The notes beneath the pieces are model-generated. The model was not told the DNA's origin. It ran no database searches and was given only the letters and a program-made list of their open reading frames with translations. The position numbers and the translations under genes are program-made. A stretch of 64,000 bases of DNA from Xanthomonas arboricola pv. juglandis (GTDB lineage Bacteria > Pseudomonadota > Gammaproteobacteria > Xanthomonadales > Xanthomonadaceae), in assembly GCF_001013475.1 (NCBI RefSeq), contig NZ_JZEF01000001.1, positions 1,117,458 to 1,181,457 of the forward strand. Reading direction: 5' to 3'. Of the stretch, positions 36,292 to 43,382 are shown piece after piece (within the stretch, counting starts at the first letter, position 1; each line of letters opens with the position of its first letter).

Positions 36292-36896
36292 GCCGCCACC
36301 TTCTTGCCGGCGTCGATCAGGCTTGCGGCTTCGGCAGCAGCTGCCGCGGTGTCCTGCGCATCCAGGGTGTCGCCGCCTTCGGTCAGATCCTCGGCAGCCT
36401 GGCCGGCGCGCTTCGGCGCGATCAGCGACAACAGCACGTCTTCGCGGATCAGCGCTTCCGACAATTCGGCCAGTTCCTGCGGGTCTACCTCAGACGAGGC
36501 GGTAAATGACATCGCCAAGCTGCCGCCTTCCTTCGGCTCGATCACGAAGCGCTTGAGCTTCACGTCGACCAGAACGATGGGATCGCCGGCTTCCAGCAGG
36601 CCGGCCAGGTGCATCTCGTAGCCGGTGAACTCGTGGCTCAGCTTCAGCGGCTCCAGCGCCGGATGCTTCACCGCGGTCAGGCCATCGCCGCCGATCTGCG
36701 GCAAATCCTGCTGCTCGCCCTTCGCCGGCTTGCGGAACAGGTCGTGCCGCAGCGTGGAGTCGAACGAATCGAGCGCTTCATTGCTGACGCTCAGGACGAA
36801 CTTGATGTCGGCGGCCAGCTGGCGCTCTTCGCCGTGCCGCTGGATGCGTTGGTTGACGTTGGCGATGGACGCCTCGTGCCTTTCGAGCTGAAACAT
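36288..36896 (-). CDS. Phage early protein of unknown function
   Basis: This 202-residue soluble protein begins MFQLERHEASIANVNQRIQRHGEE, with a helical N-terminus. A middle part of beta character follows (LVDVKLKRFVIEPKEGGSLAMSF) and then an Ala-rich acidic end. Proteins with this layout are common just upstream of recT-type genes in phages. No catalytic motif is seen. It may assist recombination. Confidence 0.7.
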   Translation of the reverse strand: MFQLERHEASIANVNQRIQRHGEERQLAADIKFVLSVSNEALDSFDSTLRHDLFRKPAKGEQQDLPQIGGDGLTAVKHPALEPLKLSHEFTGYEMHLAGLLEAGDPIVLVDVKLKRFVIEPKEGGSLAMSFTASSEVDPQELAELSEALIREDVLLSLIAPKRAGQAAEDLTEGGDTLDAQDTAAAAAEAASLIDAGKKVAA

Positions 36897-36934
36897 TGGA
36901 TACCTCGTCGGTGGTGCCGGCGGACCGGCGGGGA

Positions 36935-37189
36935 TCAGCGGATGCCGCGGCGCGGCGGTTCCGGAAAATCGGGTGTGCTACCGGTGGCCGGCTGCACCTG
37001 GTCGCGGTGCGCGCTCGCACGGGCGTTGCACCAGCTCTCGGGCAGATGCAGCGCCAGGAAAAACGCGATCGTGTGGAGCGCTTGGGCGATCAGAGCGGCG
37101 TTGCGGCTATAGGCAAGCCAGCCAAACGCCACCAGCACGACAACCAGCACGCAGAGCCACGCGAAGCTGGTGTAGCGGCGGCCGGTCAC
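36935..37189 (-). CDS. Small membrane phage protein
   Basis: This 84-residue protein starts at GTG 37189. It has a strong hydrophobic span FAWLCVLVVVLVAFGWLA and a second span around ALIAQALHTIAFFLALHL, then a Pro-rich cytoplasmic tail. It is likely an inner-membrane protein with two segments. Superinfection-exclusion proteins of this size exist, but no match is claimed. Confidence 0.6.
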   Translation of the reverse strand: MTGRRYTSFAWLCVLVVVLVAFGWLAYSRNAALIAQALHTIAFFLALHLPESWCNARASAHRDQVQPATGSTPDFPEPPRRGIR

Positions 37190-37308
37190 GAGAACACCGC
37201 CTGTGCCAGTAGCGTCAGCACAGCGCCCACAACCATGCAGACGATCGCGAACGGAATGTCCTCGCGCAGCATGTGGCGCTGGAATTCCTTCTCATCCATC
37301 TCGTCCAT
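37186..37308 (-). CDS. Very small membrane phage protein
   Basis: This 40-residue protein starts MDEMDEKEFQRHMLREDIPF and continues into one hydrophobic span FAIVCMVVGAVLTLLAQAVF. It overlaps by GTGA with the next membrane gene and by TGATG with the previous gene, so the pair of membrane proteins is probably cotranslated. Confidence 0.6.
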   Translation of the reverse strand: MDEMDEKEFQRHMLREDIPFAIVCMVVGAVLTLLAQAVFS

Positions 37309-37523
37309 CACGCAGCCTCCGGGCCGTCGAAGTAGGTGGTTGCCGACTCGTCCGGATCGCGCACGTGCTGCGATGCCTGCACCCGCAGCGGCCGCACGTT
37401 GTCGGGCTGGAAGGTGCGCACCAGCTGCGCCACGGTGATCGCGCCATAACCACGATCGAGCGCGATGTCGCGTACCAGGTCGGCGCCGCGTGCAGCGGTG
37501 GGGAAGGGGATGACGGCGCTCAT
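37308..37523 (-). CDS. Small phage protein
   Basis: This 71-residue soluble protein begins MSAVIPFPTAARGADLVRDI, with a mid-region LVRTFQPDNVRPLRVQASQH. No known domain. The start at 37523 is the ATG that overlaps the upstream stop by four bases. Confidence 0.6.
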   Translation of the reverse strand: MSAVIPFPTAARGADLVRDIALDRGYGAITVAQLVRTFQPDNVRPLRVQASQHVRDPDESATTYFDGPEAA

Positions 37524-37804
37524 GCCGGCACCTGCGTCGCGAGAGCCAGGTAACCAGCCATCCGCTGTGCTTGCCAGTCGTTGGGGTTGTCGATCAGGTT
37601 GTCGATCGCCCACAACGCGCCATGTAGGCCAGCGCGCTGCGTCAGACAAACCCCATCCTTCACAACCTCGAACGATCCCGGGACGCGCTGGTAGATCAGA
37701 AACCCGCGATGTTGCTTTGGCTTGGAATCCGTCGTGAATGTGGGCGTGCACTCGCTGGACAGTGCCACTTTGCCGTGCCAGGGATTGAGGTAAGTGGCGC
37801 TCAT
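37520..37804 (-). CDS. Small phage protein
   Basis: This 94-residue protein starts MSATYLNPWHGKVALSSECT and has a beta-rich middle (RGFLIYQRVPGSFEVVKDG). No motif recognised. It overlaps both neighbours by four bases. Confidence 0.6.
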   Translation of the reverse strand: MSATYLNPWHGKVALSSECTPTFTTDSKPKQHRGFLIYQRVPGSFEVVKDGVCLTQRAGLHGALWAIDNLIDNPNDWQAQRMAGYLALATQVPA

Positions 37805-38166
37805 GCGGCCACCTGCCACGGCATTGCGGCAATCGGCGCCGGCGTGGCTTCGTAGACCGTCAGCATGTGCTGCACCGTTTCCAGCTTCGTGGTGCCCACG
37901 TCGTCCATGCGCCGATCGATCTCGCTGGCGATGTAGTCGGTGATGGTGGTGCGCAGGATCTCTGCCGCGCCAGCGTCGTTGCCCTGTGCCAAGTGGCCAG
38001 CGATCAGGGCCAGCTGCTCGGTCGTCAGCTCGCCCAGCGCCTCGCTCAGAACGCCGCCATCGCGGTGCAGGGCCAGCGCCTGAACGTCGGCGCGCTCGTC
38101 GGACAGCTCATGCCGGCTGCAGGTCGCGCAGCCGCATTGCGGGTGGTACGGGTGGCGATTGACCAT
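37801..38166 (-). CDS. Phage early protein with Cys-rich start
   Basis: This 121-residue protein begins MVNRHPYHPQCGCATCSRHE. Three Cys and nearby His residues could bind a metal. The rest is helical with LTTEQLALIAGHLAQGNDA and IASEIDRRMDDVG. It is the most upstream visible gene of the leftward early operon, about 720 bases downstream of the leftward promoter at 38,900. The opposing gene at 38,242 lies between. Confidence 0.62.
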   Translation of the reverse strand: MVNRHPYHPQCGCATCSRHELSDERADVQALALHRDGGVLSEALGELTTEQLALIAGHLAQGNDAGAAEILRTTITDYIASEIDRRMDDVGTTKLETVQHMLTVYEATPAPIAAMPWQVAA

Positions 38167-38241
38167 GGCTCAGGCCTCCCCACGCTGGGCGGACTGGCCG
38201 CTATGATCTGTAAGCGAATTCGCGCCAATGGAGGAAGCGCT

Positions 38242-38799
38242 ATGCCTGTCTGGGCACAATGGGTCACGTTCGCGGCTGCCGTTATCGGCTGCGCGGTCGC
38301 TGTCTCGAACTTGGCTATCAACTACGTGCGAGGTGCCCGCAGTCTCCGAATCGGCATGCAGTTCGAGCCAGTCCATGACAAGCCGACCCGCCTTCTCATC
38401 AAGGTCGTAAACCGTGGCGGTGTAGCGGTGACCATCGCAGACATAAGCCTGATAGCTGGCCGGGATGGGAAGGGCCAAGCCCATCGCCTGAGGGTCGAAC
38501 ACGGGCAGCAGTTCGTTGGCGCCGTTGTCGAAAAAGGCACCGCACTTTCTTTCCGCATCCACCCCGAGGCGCTGAACGAACCACTGGATGCTGGCGCCCA
38601 CACTGTCCAAGTCACCACGGCGGATGAGCGCGTCTACAGCCTGCGCTTCCGGGAGCTGCTTGACCGCAAGGATGAGCTGCAGTGCGTAATCGTCCCCAAC
38701 GGGGCAGCGCATGAAGGCTTCCGCATCGAGCGCCGAAACGCGCTTCCTGATCAGGCGCGTTCCGAGTCCCGCCAGCGCGGCGATGGTGATCGCCACTGA
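38242..38799 (+). CDS. Membrane-anchored opposite-strand moron candidate
   Basis: This 185-residue protein begins MPVWAQWVTFAAAVIGCAVA, a single N-terminal membrane helix, then a beta-sandwich-like part: RLLIKVVNRGGVAVTIADIS and LDAGAHTVQVTT. That strand pattern (IKV-x-N-RG-x-x-x-V-I) is typical of Ig-like folds. The ATG at 38242 is the first good start. It runs against the leftward operon, between the operator region and the first early gene. Function unknown; its place beside the immunity region suggests lysogenic expression. An antisense open frame at 38170-38829 is judged to be a shadow. Confidence 0.65.
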   Translation: MPVWAQWVTFAAAVIGCAVAVSNLAINYVRGARSLRIGMQFEPVHDKPTRLLIKVVNRGGVAVTIADISLIAGRDGKGQAHRLRVEHGQQFVGAVVEKGTALSFRIHPEALNEPLDAGAHTVQVTTADERVYSLRFRELLDRKDELQCVIVPNGAAHEGFRIERRNALPDQARSESRQRGDGDRH

Positions 38800-38883
38800 G
38801 GTTCCGACAAGTAGGTGCTGGTCGTACATCTACGTTCTCCGTCGCACGTCCCCGGCGGGATCCGGGTGGTTCGTTGCGATGGA

Positions 38884-38927
38884 GGTAAGTTACCCGCGGG
38901 TATCTGTTAAGTCAATACCCAAAGGTA
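38884..38927 (-). promoter_or_regulatory. Leftward early promoter with two repressor operators (pL/OL)
   Basis: Read on the minus strand, TTGACT (38915-38910) and TAACTT (38892-38887) are separated by exactly 17 bases, a good sigma70 promoter. TACCCGCGGGTA (38891-38902), a perfect palindrome, overlaps the -10 and spacer. TACCCAAAGGTA (38916-38927) adjoins the -35. The same half sites recur upstream of the cro-like gene, so repressor binding here should shut off the leftward operon. Confidence 0.82.
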
Positions 38928-39009
38928 AGTTATTTGGTCACGGGGCTGCGCGCCTCGTAGCGTGACAGGGCAAAACTTCGTTCGTCGGGCTGGGATAGGC
39001 CTTGTGGTG

Positions 39010-39522
39010 CTACTCAGGTGCGGCCGTGGCGGCCCGTGTGGCAAGCATTCTGGCCTTAATTGCCCTCTGGGCTATCTGGATCTCTGTTCTGCCTACGCTC
39101 TCGTGGCAGAAATGCGCCGCGAATGCCTCCAAAAAATCAGCCTCTACGCTGAAAATTTTGCGCTTTCGCAGGATCACGGCCACGCGCCACGCGTACGCCG
39201 GCGGCGGAGAATCGCCATGTCGGAGGTAGTGTTCAACACCTTCTTTCACGATCTTTATTTGCGCTGCAAGGTCGTCTGAAATGGACCTCATATACGCAAC
39301 AAACTCCGCGTGATCCCGGGTCACCATTGCAGTCCCCGGACCTCCTGATGCTTCGCCTAAGGTGCAGCCCGTAGCAAGCATCTTGTCCCACATTGATCGA
39401 GAGTATTCCCGCGATAGCGCAAGGCTGACCTCGTCCGGAACCAAAGGCGTTTTGTTCAAGAAAGCTGTCAGCAGTTGCACTTCGATGAGCGCTGTTTGGA
39501 ACGCTTCGTCGGTACCCGCCAC
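39010..39522 (-). CDS. Moron candidate downstream of the repressor
   Basis: This 170-residue soluble protein starts at GTG 39522, seven bases after the secreted protein gene at 39529. It is mostly helical: ALIEVQLLTAFLNKTPLVPD, MRSISDDLAAQIKIVKEGVE, and FLEAFAAHFCHESVGRTEIQ. No domain recognised. It lies in the repressor transcript, so it should be expressed in the lysogen. The AT content is higher than in the structural genes. Confidence 0.65.
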   Translation of the reverse strand: MAGTDEAFQTALIEVQLLTAFLNKTPLVPDEVSLALSREYSRSMWDKMLATGCTLGEASGGPGTAMVTRDHAEFVAYMRSISDDLAAQIKIVKEGVEHYLRHGDSPPPAYAWRVAVILRKRKIFSVEADFLEAFAAHFCHESVGRTEIQIAQRAIKARMLATRAATAAPE

Positions 39523-39528
39523 TGCCCG

Positions 39529-39954
39529 TTACAACCCAGAGTCGATGATGAAAATCGACTTGGCCTTACTCAGCTCTGCCTGTGCAATGCCGTTGTCCAA
39601 GTCCCGCCTGGAAGTGGCCTTGATGATCGCGTCGCCGTAAGCGAGCGATGCCGCGTACAGGTTCTTTGCAGAAGATTTCGCCTCAGCGCCTGGGTTTGAC
39701 GCGACATATGCGTCATATGCTGCACGTAAACGTGCACGCCCGTCGTTTGCACAGTCGCCGATTGCTCCCGCGTTGCTCGGAGCCGCTCGGCCATAGAGAC
39801 GCTTGTTGAGCTCTTCTTCTCCCAGCAATCGGGGGCAGCTCACAAAAGAGCCGTTGACCTCCTGCAAAAAGGTACGCGCTGGAGGTTGATCTTCTGCTGA
39901 TACATGCAAAGGCAGCAGCGATAGCAGAGCGGCGGTGACCCATGAGTACTTCAT
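39529..39954 (-). CDS. Secreted moron candidate
   Basis: This 141-residue protein has an N-terminal signal peptide: MKYSWVTAALLSLLPLHVSA, a short basic start, hydrophobic core and VSA cleavage pattern before EDQPPARTF. The mature part is about 120 residues with two Cys (CPRLL, DCAND) that could form a disulphide. It starts 12 bases after the repressor stop and is probably cotranscribed with it. A periplasmic role in the lysogen (lysogenic conversion or exclusion) is likely but untested. Confidence 0.7.
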   Translation of the reverse strand: MKYSWVTAALLSLLPLHVSAEDQPPARTFLQEVNGSFVSCPRLLGEEELNKRLYGRAAPSNAGAIGDCANDGRARLRAAYDAYVASNPGAEAKSSAKNLYAASLAYGDAIIKATSRRDLDNGIAQAELSKAKSIFIIDSGL

Positions 39955-39965
39955 CCCTTACACCC

Positions 39966-40646
39966 CTAGTTCAATCGATCAATGCGGTTGCGCAGGTAAA
40001 CCTTCCCGGCTACCAGAGCATGAGCGGGAAGAGGGAAAGCAGGGTAGAGGCCAGCATTGGCGCTGACGACATAGATGGCGTCACCTCTATCCTGAAGTGC
40101 CTTGATCTGCTGCCCGTTTCCAGTGTTGATCAAATAGATGCCGTCACCGTCGAAGCCTGCGACACCTGTGTCGACGATCAGCGACTCACCTGGTTGAATC
40201 ACCGGGATCATTGAGTCACCGCGGCCAGTGATGAGGATCAAACGGCCGGGTGGCGGCACGAACCCCACGACTGAGCGAATGTAAGCTGGCTCGAAATCCA
40301 TCGAGCGAATCACCTCTGGGTAGTCGTCGTTGATCCGTCCTTCGCCCATGCCTGCCTCCGCGTCCAAGTGTTGGACGCGAACGTAATCCCCAGCCGTCTC
40401 AGTCGCTGGGACTGGTGAGACAGAAATCGACGAGCCAAATTTCTCCGGGTAAGCCCTAGCCAGCGCTTCCAGGGTGTCCTCCCCGATCCGTTTCCTCCCA
40501 GGCTTGCCCTCGTCGTAGAGCATGCGGGACACGTAACTCGCATCTTTGCCAATACGCGATGCGACCTGCGCTGTCCCACCGCGGCCCAGGGAGTCGATGA
40601 AGGCCTTTAGGGCGAGGCGACGGGTTTCGTATTTGTCCATCCTCAT
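39966..40646 (-). CDS. LexA/CI-type phage repressor with S24 peptidase domain
   Basis: Counted from ATG 40646 it has 226 residues. The N-terminal helix-turn-helix lies around VASRIGKDASYVSRMLYDEG. The C-terminal S24 peptidase shows the nucleophile S145 in GRGDSM, the general base K182 in QQIKAL and a likely Ala98-Gly99 cleavage site in DAEAGMGEG. It should hold the prophage silent and self-cleave with RecA during DNA damage. ATG 40640 and GTG 40661 are other possible starts. The operators on both sides share the half site TACCC. The two moron candidates follow it in the same transcript. Confidence 0.9.
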   Translation of the reverse strand: MRMDKYETRRLALKAFIDSLGRGGTAQVASRIGKDASYVSRMLYDEGKPGRKRIGEDTLEALARAYPEKFGSSISVSPVPATETAGDYVRVQHLDAEAGMGEGRINDDYPEVIRSMDFEPAYIRSVVGFVPPPGRLILITGRGDSMIPVIQPGESLIVDTGVAGFDGDGIYLINTGNGQQIKALQDRGDAIYVVSANAGLYPAFPLPAHALVAGKVYLRNRIDRLN

Positions 40647-40661
40647 ATTGCAGCCTGTCAC

Positions 40662-40718
40662 TTACCTACAAGTAAATTCCCTGCGGGTATTGCTTTGATG
40701 ATTACCCAAGGGTATTGT
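40662..40718 (+). promoter_or_regulatory. Rightward early promoter with repressor operators (pR/OR)
   Basis: TTGCTT (40690-40695) and TATTGT (40713-40718) are 17 bases apart, a plausible sigma70 promoter reading right. TACCCAAGGGTA (40703-40714) overlaps the -10. TCCCTGCGGGTA (40678-40689) abuts the -35. A weaker site TTACCTACAAGTAA (40662-40675) lies nearer the repressor gene, giving three sites as in lambda OR. Confidence 0.78.
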
Positions 40719-40724
40719 TTGCGC

Positions 40725-40964
40725 ATGGACACTCTGCGCAGCTACCTCACGACCTTGACCCCAGCCGAGCAGGCCGACTACGCCGTTCGCGCTGGCACTT
40801 CCATTGGCTATCTCCGCAAGGCGATGAGCAAAGGCCAGCGCTTCGATGGCGGCCTGGTGCGCCAGCTGCACGTTCAGAGCCAGGGAGCTGTCTCTCTGAC
40901 CGAACTGCGGCCCGACATCTGGCCCCCGGCCAACCCCGCAGGGGAGGTGGCCGATGCTGCCTGA
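40725..40964 (+). CDS. Cro/YdaS-like antirepressor
   Basis: This 79-residue protein is divergent from the repressor. The segment LTPAEQADYAVRAGTSIGYLRKAM fits a YdaS-type helix-turn-helix. It would act as Cro, shutting off repressor synthesis after induction. The predicted transcript start falls about 7 bases after the -10, which is the A of this ATG, and no Shine-Dalgarno sequence precedes it, so it may be translated leaderless. Its end overlaps a short open frame at 40954. Confidence 0.82.
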   Translation: MDTLRSYLTTLTPAEQADYAVRAGTSIGYLRKAMSKGQRFDGGLVRQLHVQSQGAVSLTELRPDIWPPANPAGEVADAA

Positions 40965-41301
40965 CGTGAAAATCCACGCGCTGGTCGCTGCTCCGCGCGG
41001 CCTCTTCGTGGAAGACGCGCGCGGGGCGATCAGCGTCGATGAGTTTTGCATCGCCCTCACGGAAAGCAGTTGGTTGGTGATGCGTCGCATGGCCGCTAGC
41101 CCACGGCATTTTGAAGTAGCTGAAGTGCAGCTGGCCAATTCTGCAAGCCGGTGTCCACAAGCTTCATGGCGAGGTGTTTTGTGGTCTCGGCAGGCAGCTT
41201 GCGCAGCTGATCGGTCAGTTGTTGCTTTTGAGTCTGAGGCAACGTCGACTGCTGAATCCGGCTCGCAATTAGTGCCTGGAGATCCTGCTCATGAAGCTTG
41301 A
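40954..41301 (+). pseudogene. Possible interrupted early gene after cro
   Basis: An ATG at 40954 overlaps the end of the cro-like gene and opens a frame of 115 codons beginning MLPDVKIHALVAAPRGLFVE. The first ~50 codons look coding; the rest runs antisense through the moron at 41096 and loses coding character. One reading is an early gene truncated when the moron was inserted. Equally it may be a chance frame. Confidence 0.3.
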
Positions 41302-41581
41302 TCGTCACTACGCCGAGGATCGCGCCGAGGCCGCCATCATCGGAAAGAAAATCGATTCCCTTGGCTGTGATTTTGCAGTGGGTGAGCTGCGGTCCGTGTT
41401 CGAGATCGCTGTAAAACCTGGCCTTCACCAAGTCGTGCTCTTCCAGGTAAGCCATGTTGACCCGCAAGGCATCCCCTGGAATCAACCTCGCCAGCTCGTG
41501 ACCTTCAATGTTGCTGGGATACGCGGTCGCGAGCTCCTCCAGCAATTTGCGCTGGAGTGCTCGATCAAGAAGTCCGGCCAT
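41096..41581 (-). CDS. Opposite-strand moron candidate (winged-helix-like)
   Basis: This 161-residue soluble protein runs leftward inside the rightward early region. It begins MAGLLDRALQRKLLEELATA. The segment VNMAYLEEHDLVKARFYSDL followed by CKITAKGIDFLSDDGG looks like a winged helix, and the C-terminal part is helical (LTDQLRKLPAETTKHLAMKL). It could be a transcription factor or a toxin-antitoxin-like regulator. Its orientation against the flow suggests its own promoter and expression in the lysogen. Codon use is less GC-biased than in dnaB. Confidence 0.68.
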   Translation of the reverse strand: MAGLLDRALQRKLLEELATAYPSNIEGHELARLIPGDALRVNMAYLEEHDLVKARFYSDLEHGPQLTHCKITAKGIDFLSDDGGLGAILGVVTIKLHEQDLQALIASRIQQSTLPQTQKQQLTDQLRKLPAETTKHLAMKLVDTGLQNWPAALQLLQNAVG

Positions 41582-41644
41582 TCGCCCATCTCCTTCGCTA
41601 GCAGTAGGGGGGAAACCACATCGTACCGCCCGGCGCGTGCCCAC

Positions 41645-41788
41645 CTAGCTTCCCTTCCGTAACAGCTTTACCAGCATGCGGCCGTCGACCCACCGCAGCC
41701 CAAATACGTTGCCTCCCACACGCACGATCGTCGTGACGTTTGGGGCCCTTCTTCTCGCTGACTTGATCCGTCGTTGCAGTGCGTCCAT
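41645..41788 (-). CDS. Possible very small basic protein
   Basis: A 47-codon frame begins MDALQRRIKSARRRAPNVTT and ends VDGRMLVKLLRKGS. The basic composition and the otherwise gene-free gap between the moron and the CII-like gene make it possible, but there is no clear ribosome site. It could be chance. Confidence 0.25.
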   Translation of the reverse strand: MDALQRRIKSARRRAPNVTTIVRVGGNVFGLRWVDGRMLVKLLRKGS

Positions 41789-41842
41789 GGCGCAAAGCGT
41801 GGCGGATGGTCCCTTCACGATCCCCGTTCAGGTGTCCCGCCA

Positions 41843-42322
41843 ATGAACATCTCCGATGCAGCACACAAGACCGTCAAAGACTATCCCGGCGGCAGCCTTG
41901 CCCTGGCTACACGCCTGATCTCGATCAACGACAAGGGCGAGGAGAAGCAGATGTCTGCGGCCGTCCTCCGCAGCAAGGTCAACCCGAACACGCGCACGCA
42001 CCACCTGACCCTGGCCGAAGCCAGCGAGATCATGGGGCTGAGCGGCGACTTCCGGATCCTGCACGCGCTGGCCGCCGAGCACGACTTCATCGTCCAGCGC
42101 GCCGACGTGACGCTCGCCGCTGGCGTTGTCGAATCGCTGCTGGATGCCGGCGAGCTGAAGGGCAAGCTCTGCAAGCTCATCGCCGATTCGTACGCAGACC
42201 AGGTGCTCACCCTCAACGAGGCAAAGGCACTGGCAACGCTGTGCGGCCAGCTGCAGGCGATCTTCGGCCAGATGGCGCAGGCCGCGTTCGCCGAGGCCAA
42301 GGTCACGAGGGCCGCAGCATGA
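41843..42322 (+). CDS. Phage CII-like regulatory protein (Cp76 type)
   Basis: This 159-residue protein matches the phage CII regulator family PF06892: an N-terminal MNISDAAHKTVKDYPGGSLALA, the segment VLRSKVNPNTRTHHLTLAEA, SGDFRILHALAAEHDF, and a helical C-terminus. It probably promotes lysogeny or early gene control. It is the first gene of the rightward replication block, 260 bases after the moron. Confidence 0.82.
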   Translation: MNISDAAHKTVKDYPGGSLALATRLISINDKGEEKQMSAAVLRSKVNPNTRTHHLTLAEASEIMGLSGDFRILHALAAEHDFIVQRADVTLAAGVVESLLDAGELKGKLCKLIADSYADQVLTLNEAKALATLCGQLQAIFGQMAQAAFAEAKVTRAAA

Positions 42323-42510
42323 TCCTGCAGCTGCTGGAAGACTGGCGCCGGGAGCGCCGCATTCGCCGCTTGGCCGAGCTGCTGCGGCAGGCGCAGGGGG
42401 CCGGCAAGAAGGGCCTCGCACGCGCCTACTGGCTGGACCTCAAGCGCGAGTGCGAGGGCCGAAGCGACCGTCAGGTAAAGCGCATGGAGCGGGCGGGCGG
42501 GATTGTCTGA
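42319..42510 (+). CDS. Small basic phage protein
   Basis: This 63-residue protein starts MILQLLEDWRRERRIRRLAE. It is helical and strongly basic. It overlaps CII by ATGA and the replication gene by TGATG, so it is translated within the operon. Function unknown. Confidence 0.65.
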   Translation: MILQLLEDWRRERRIRRLAELLRQAQGAGKKGLARAYWLDLKRECEGRSDRQVKRMERAGGIV

Positions 42511-43382
42511 TGGCCAGGATCCGCACCATCAAGCCCGAATTCTGGAAGCACGAGGATCTGAGCGCACTGCCAGAGATCACGCACATGCTTGCCGCCGCGT
42601 TGCTCAACCACGCGGATGACGAGGGCTACTTCAACGCCAACCCTGCACTGGTTAAAGCCGAGTGCTTACCGCTCCGTGAGTCCTCAGTGAGTACTCACGA
42701 CAGCCTCCAATCGTTGGCAAAAGTCGGCTTCATCGAGCTCGGCGTCGGCGAAGACGGGAAGCGCTATGGCCGCGTCGTGAAATTCGATGAGCACCAGCGG
42801 GTCAACAGGCCAACACCCAGCAAAATCAAGGCGATGCAGGTGGTGTGGGAGTCCTCAGTTACGACTCACGCACAACTCAGTGAGCCCTCACCACCTGAAA
42901 GGAAAGGAACAGGGAAGGGAAAGGAACAGGGAAGGGAAGAGGAAACATCCTCGCTTCGCTCGGATTCGTCCGCGTCGTTGACGCTGACCCCGCCTGGTCC
43001 CCCACCTGCAGACCTGAGCAAACGCAAAGCCGAGCGGATCCAGCAGATCGCCGAGGAAGCACAGGCCGCCTACAACCGCGTGCTTGCCAAGCCCAACGGC
43101 GAACTGACCGCATGCACCGTGCTGAACAAGCCGCGGCTCAAGGCCGTCGAGAAGGCCCTGCCGACCGTCCGGGCGATCTGCCGGCAGCTCTACGGCGACG
43201 AGCGTGTAACACCCGAATTCTGGACGGCGCTGTTCGAGACCGCCGCTGACGACGAGTTCCATTCCGGCCGCAAACCTGGCGGTGCCGGCCACGAAAACTG
43301 GAAGCCCGACTTCGAGTACCTGCTGCGCGAAAACGTCATCGCGAAGCTGTTTGATCGGGCGATGACGGAGCACGCCGCATGA
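42510..43382 (+). CDS. Phage replication initiator (O-like)
   Basis: This 290-residue protein begins MARIRTIKPEFWKHEDLSAL and continues with a winged-helix-like domain (HMLAAALLNHADDEGYFNAN), the layout of lambda O-type initiators. A linker near residue 130 is rich in Gly/Lys/Glu, coded by a purine-rich tandem repeat. The C-terminal part (KPDFEYLLRENVIAKLFDRA) probably loads DnaB, whose gene follows with an ATGA overlap. The phrase ESSV[S/T]TH occurs twice, near residues 55 and 115. Confidence 0.82.
   Translation: MARIRTIKPEFWKHEDLSALPEITHMLAAALLNHADDEGYFNANPALVKAECLPLRESSVSTHDSLQSLAKVGFIELGVGEDGKRYGRVVKFDEHQRVNRPTPSKIKAMQVVWESSVTTHAQLSEPSPPERKGTGKGKEQGREEETSSLRSDSSASLTLTPPGPPPADLSKRKAERIQQIAEEAQAAYNRVLAKPNGELTACTVLNKPRLKAVEKALPTVRAICRQLYGDERVTPEFWTALFETAADDEFHSGRKPGGAGHENWKPDFEYLLRENVIAKLFDRAMTEHAA
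42903..42936 (+). repeat. Iteron-like purine repeats in the initiator gene, candidate replication origin
   Basis: AAAGGAACAGGGAAGGG occurs twice in tandem (42903-42919, 42920-42936). In lambda the replication origin lies inside gene O and is built of iterons plus an AT-rich region. Here the repeats code the linker of the O-like protein, so an origin is plausible. A second pair of 22-base direct repeats sits nearby (starting near 42679 and 42850). Confidence 0.55.

Noticed and set aside
38170..38829. Long minus-strand open frame antisense to the 38242 gene (219 codons)
   Set aside because: It can be read as a protein with an N-terminal hydrophobic stretch, but the plus-strand frame has an Ig-like pattern and a clean membrane anchor. 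The minus frame ends in a low-complexity tail. I chose the plus strand with moderate confidence.
40662..41138. 158-codon minus-strand frame running from the moron through cro
   Set aside because: It covers the cro gene and the operator region in antisense and has no protein-like pattern.
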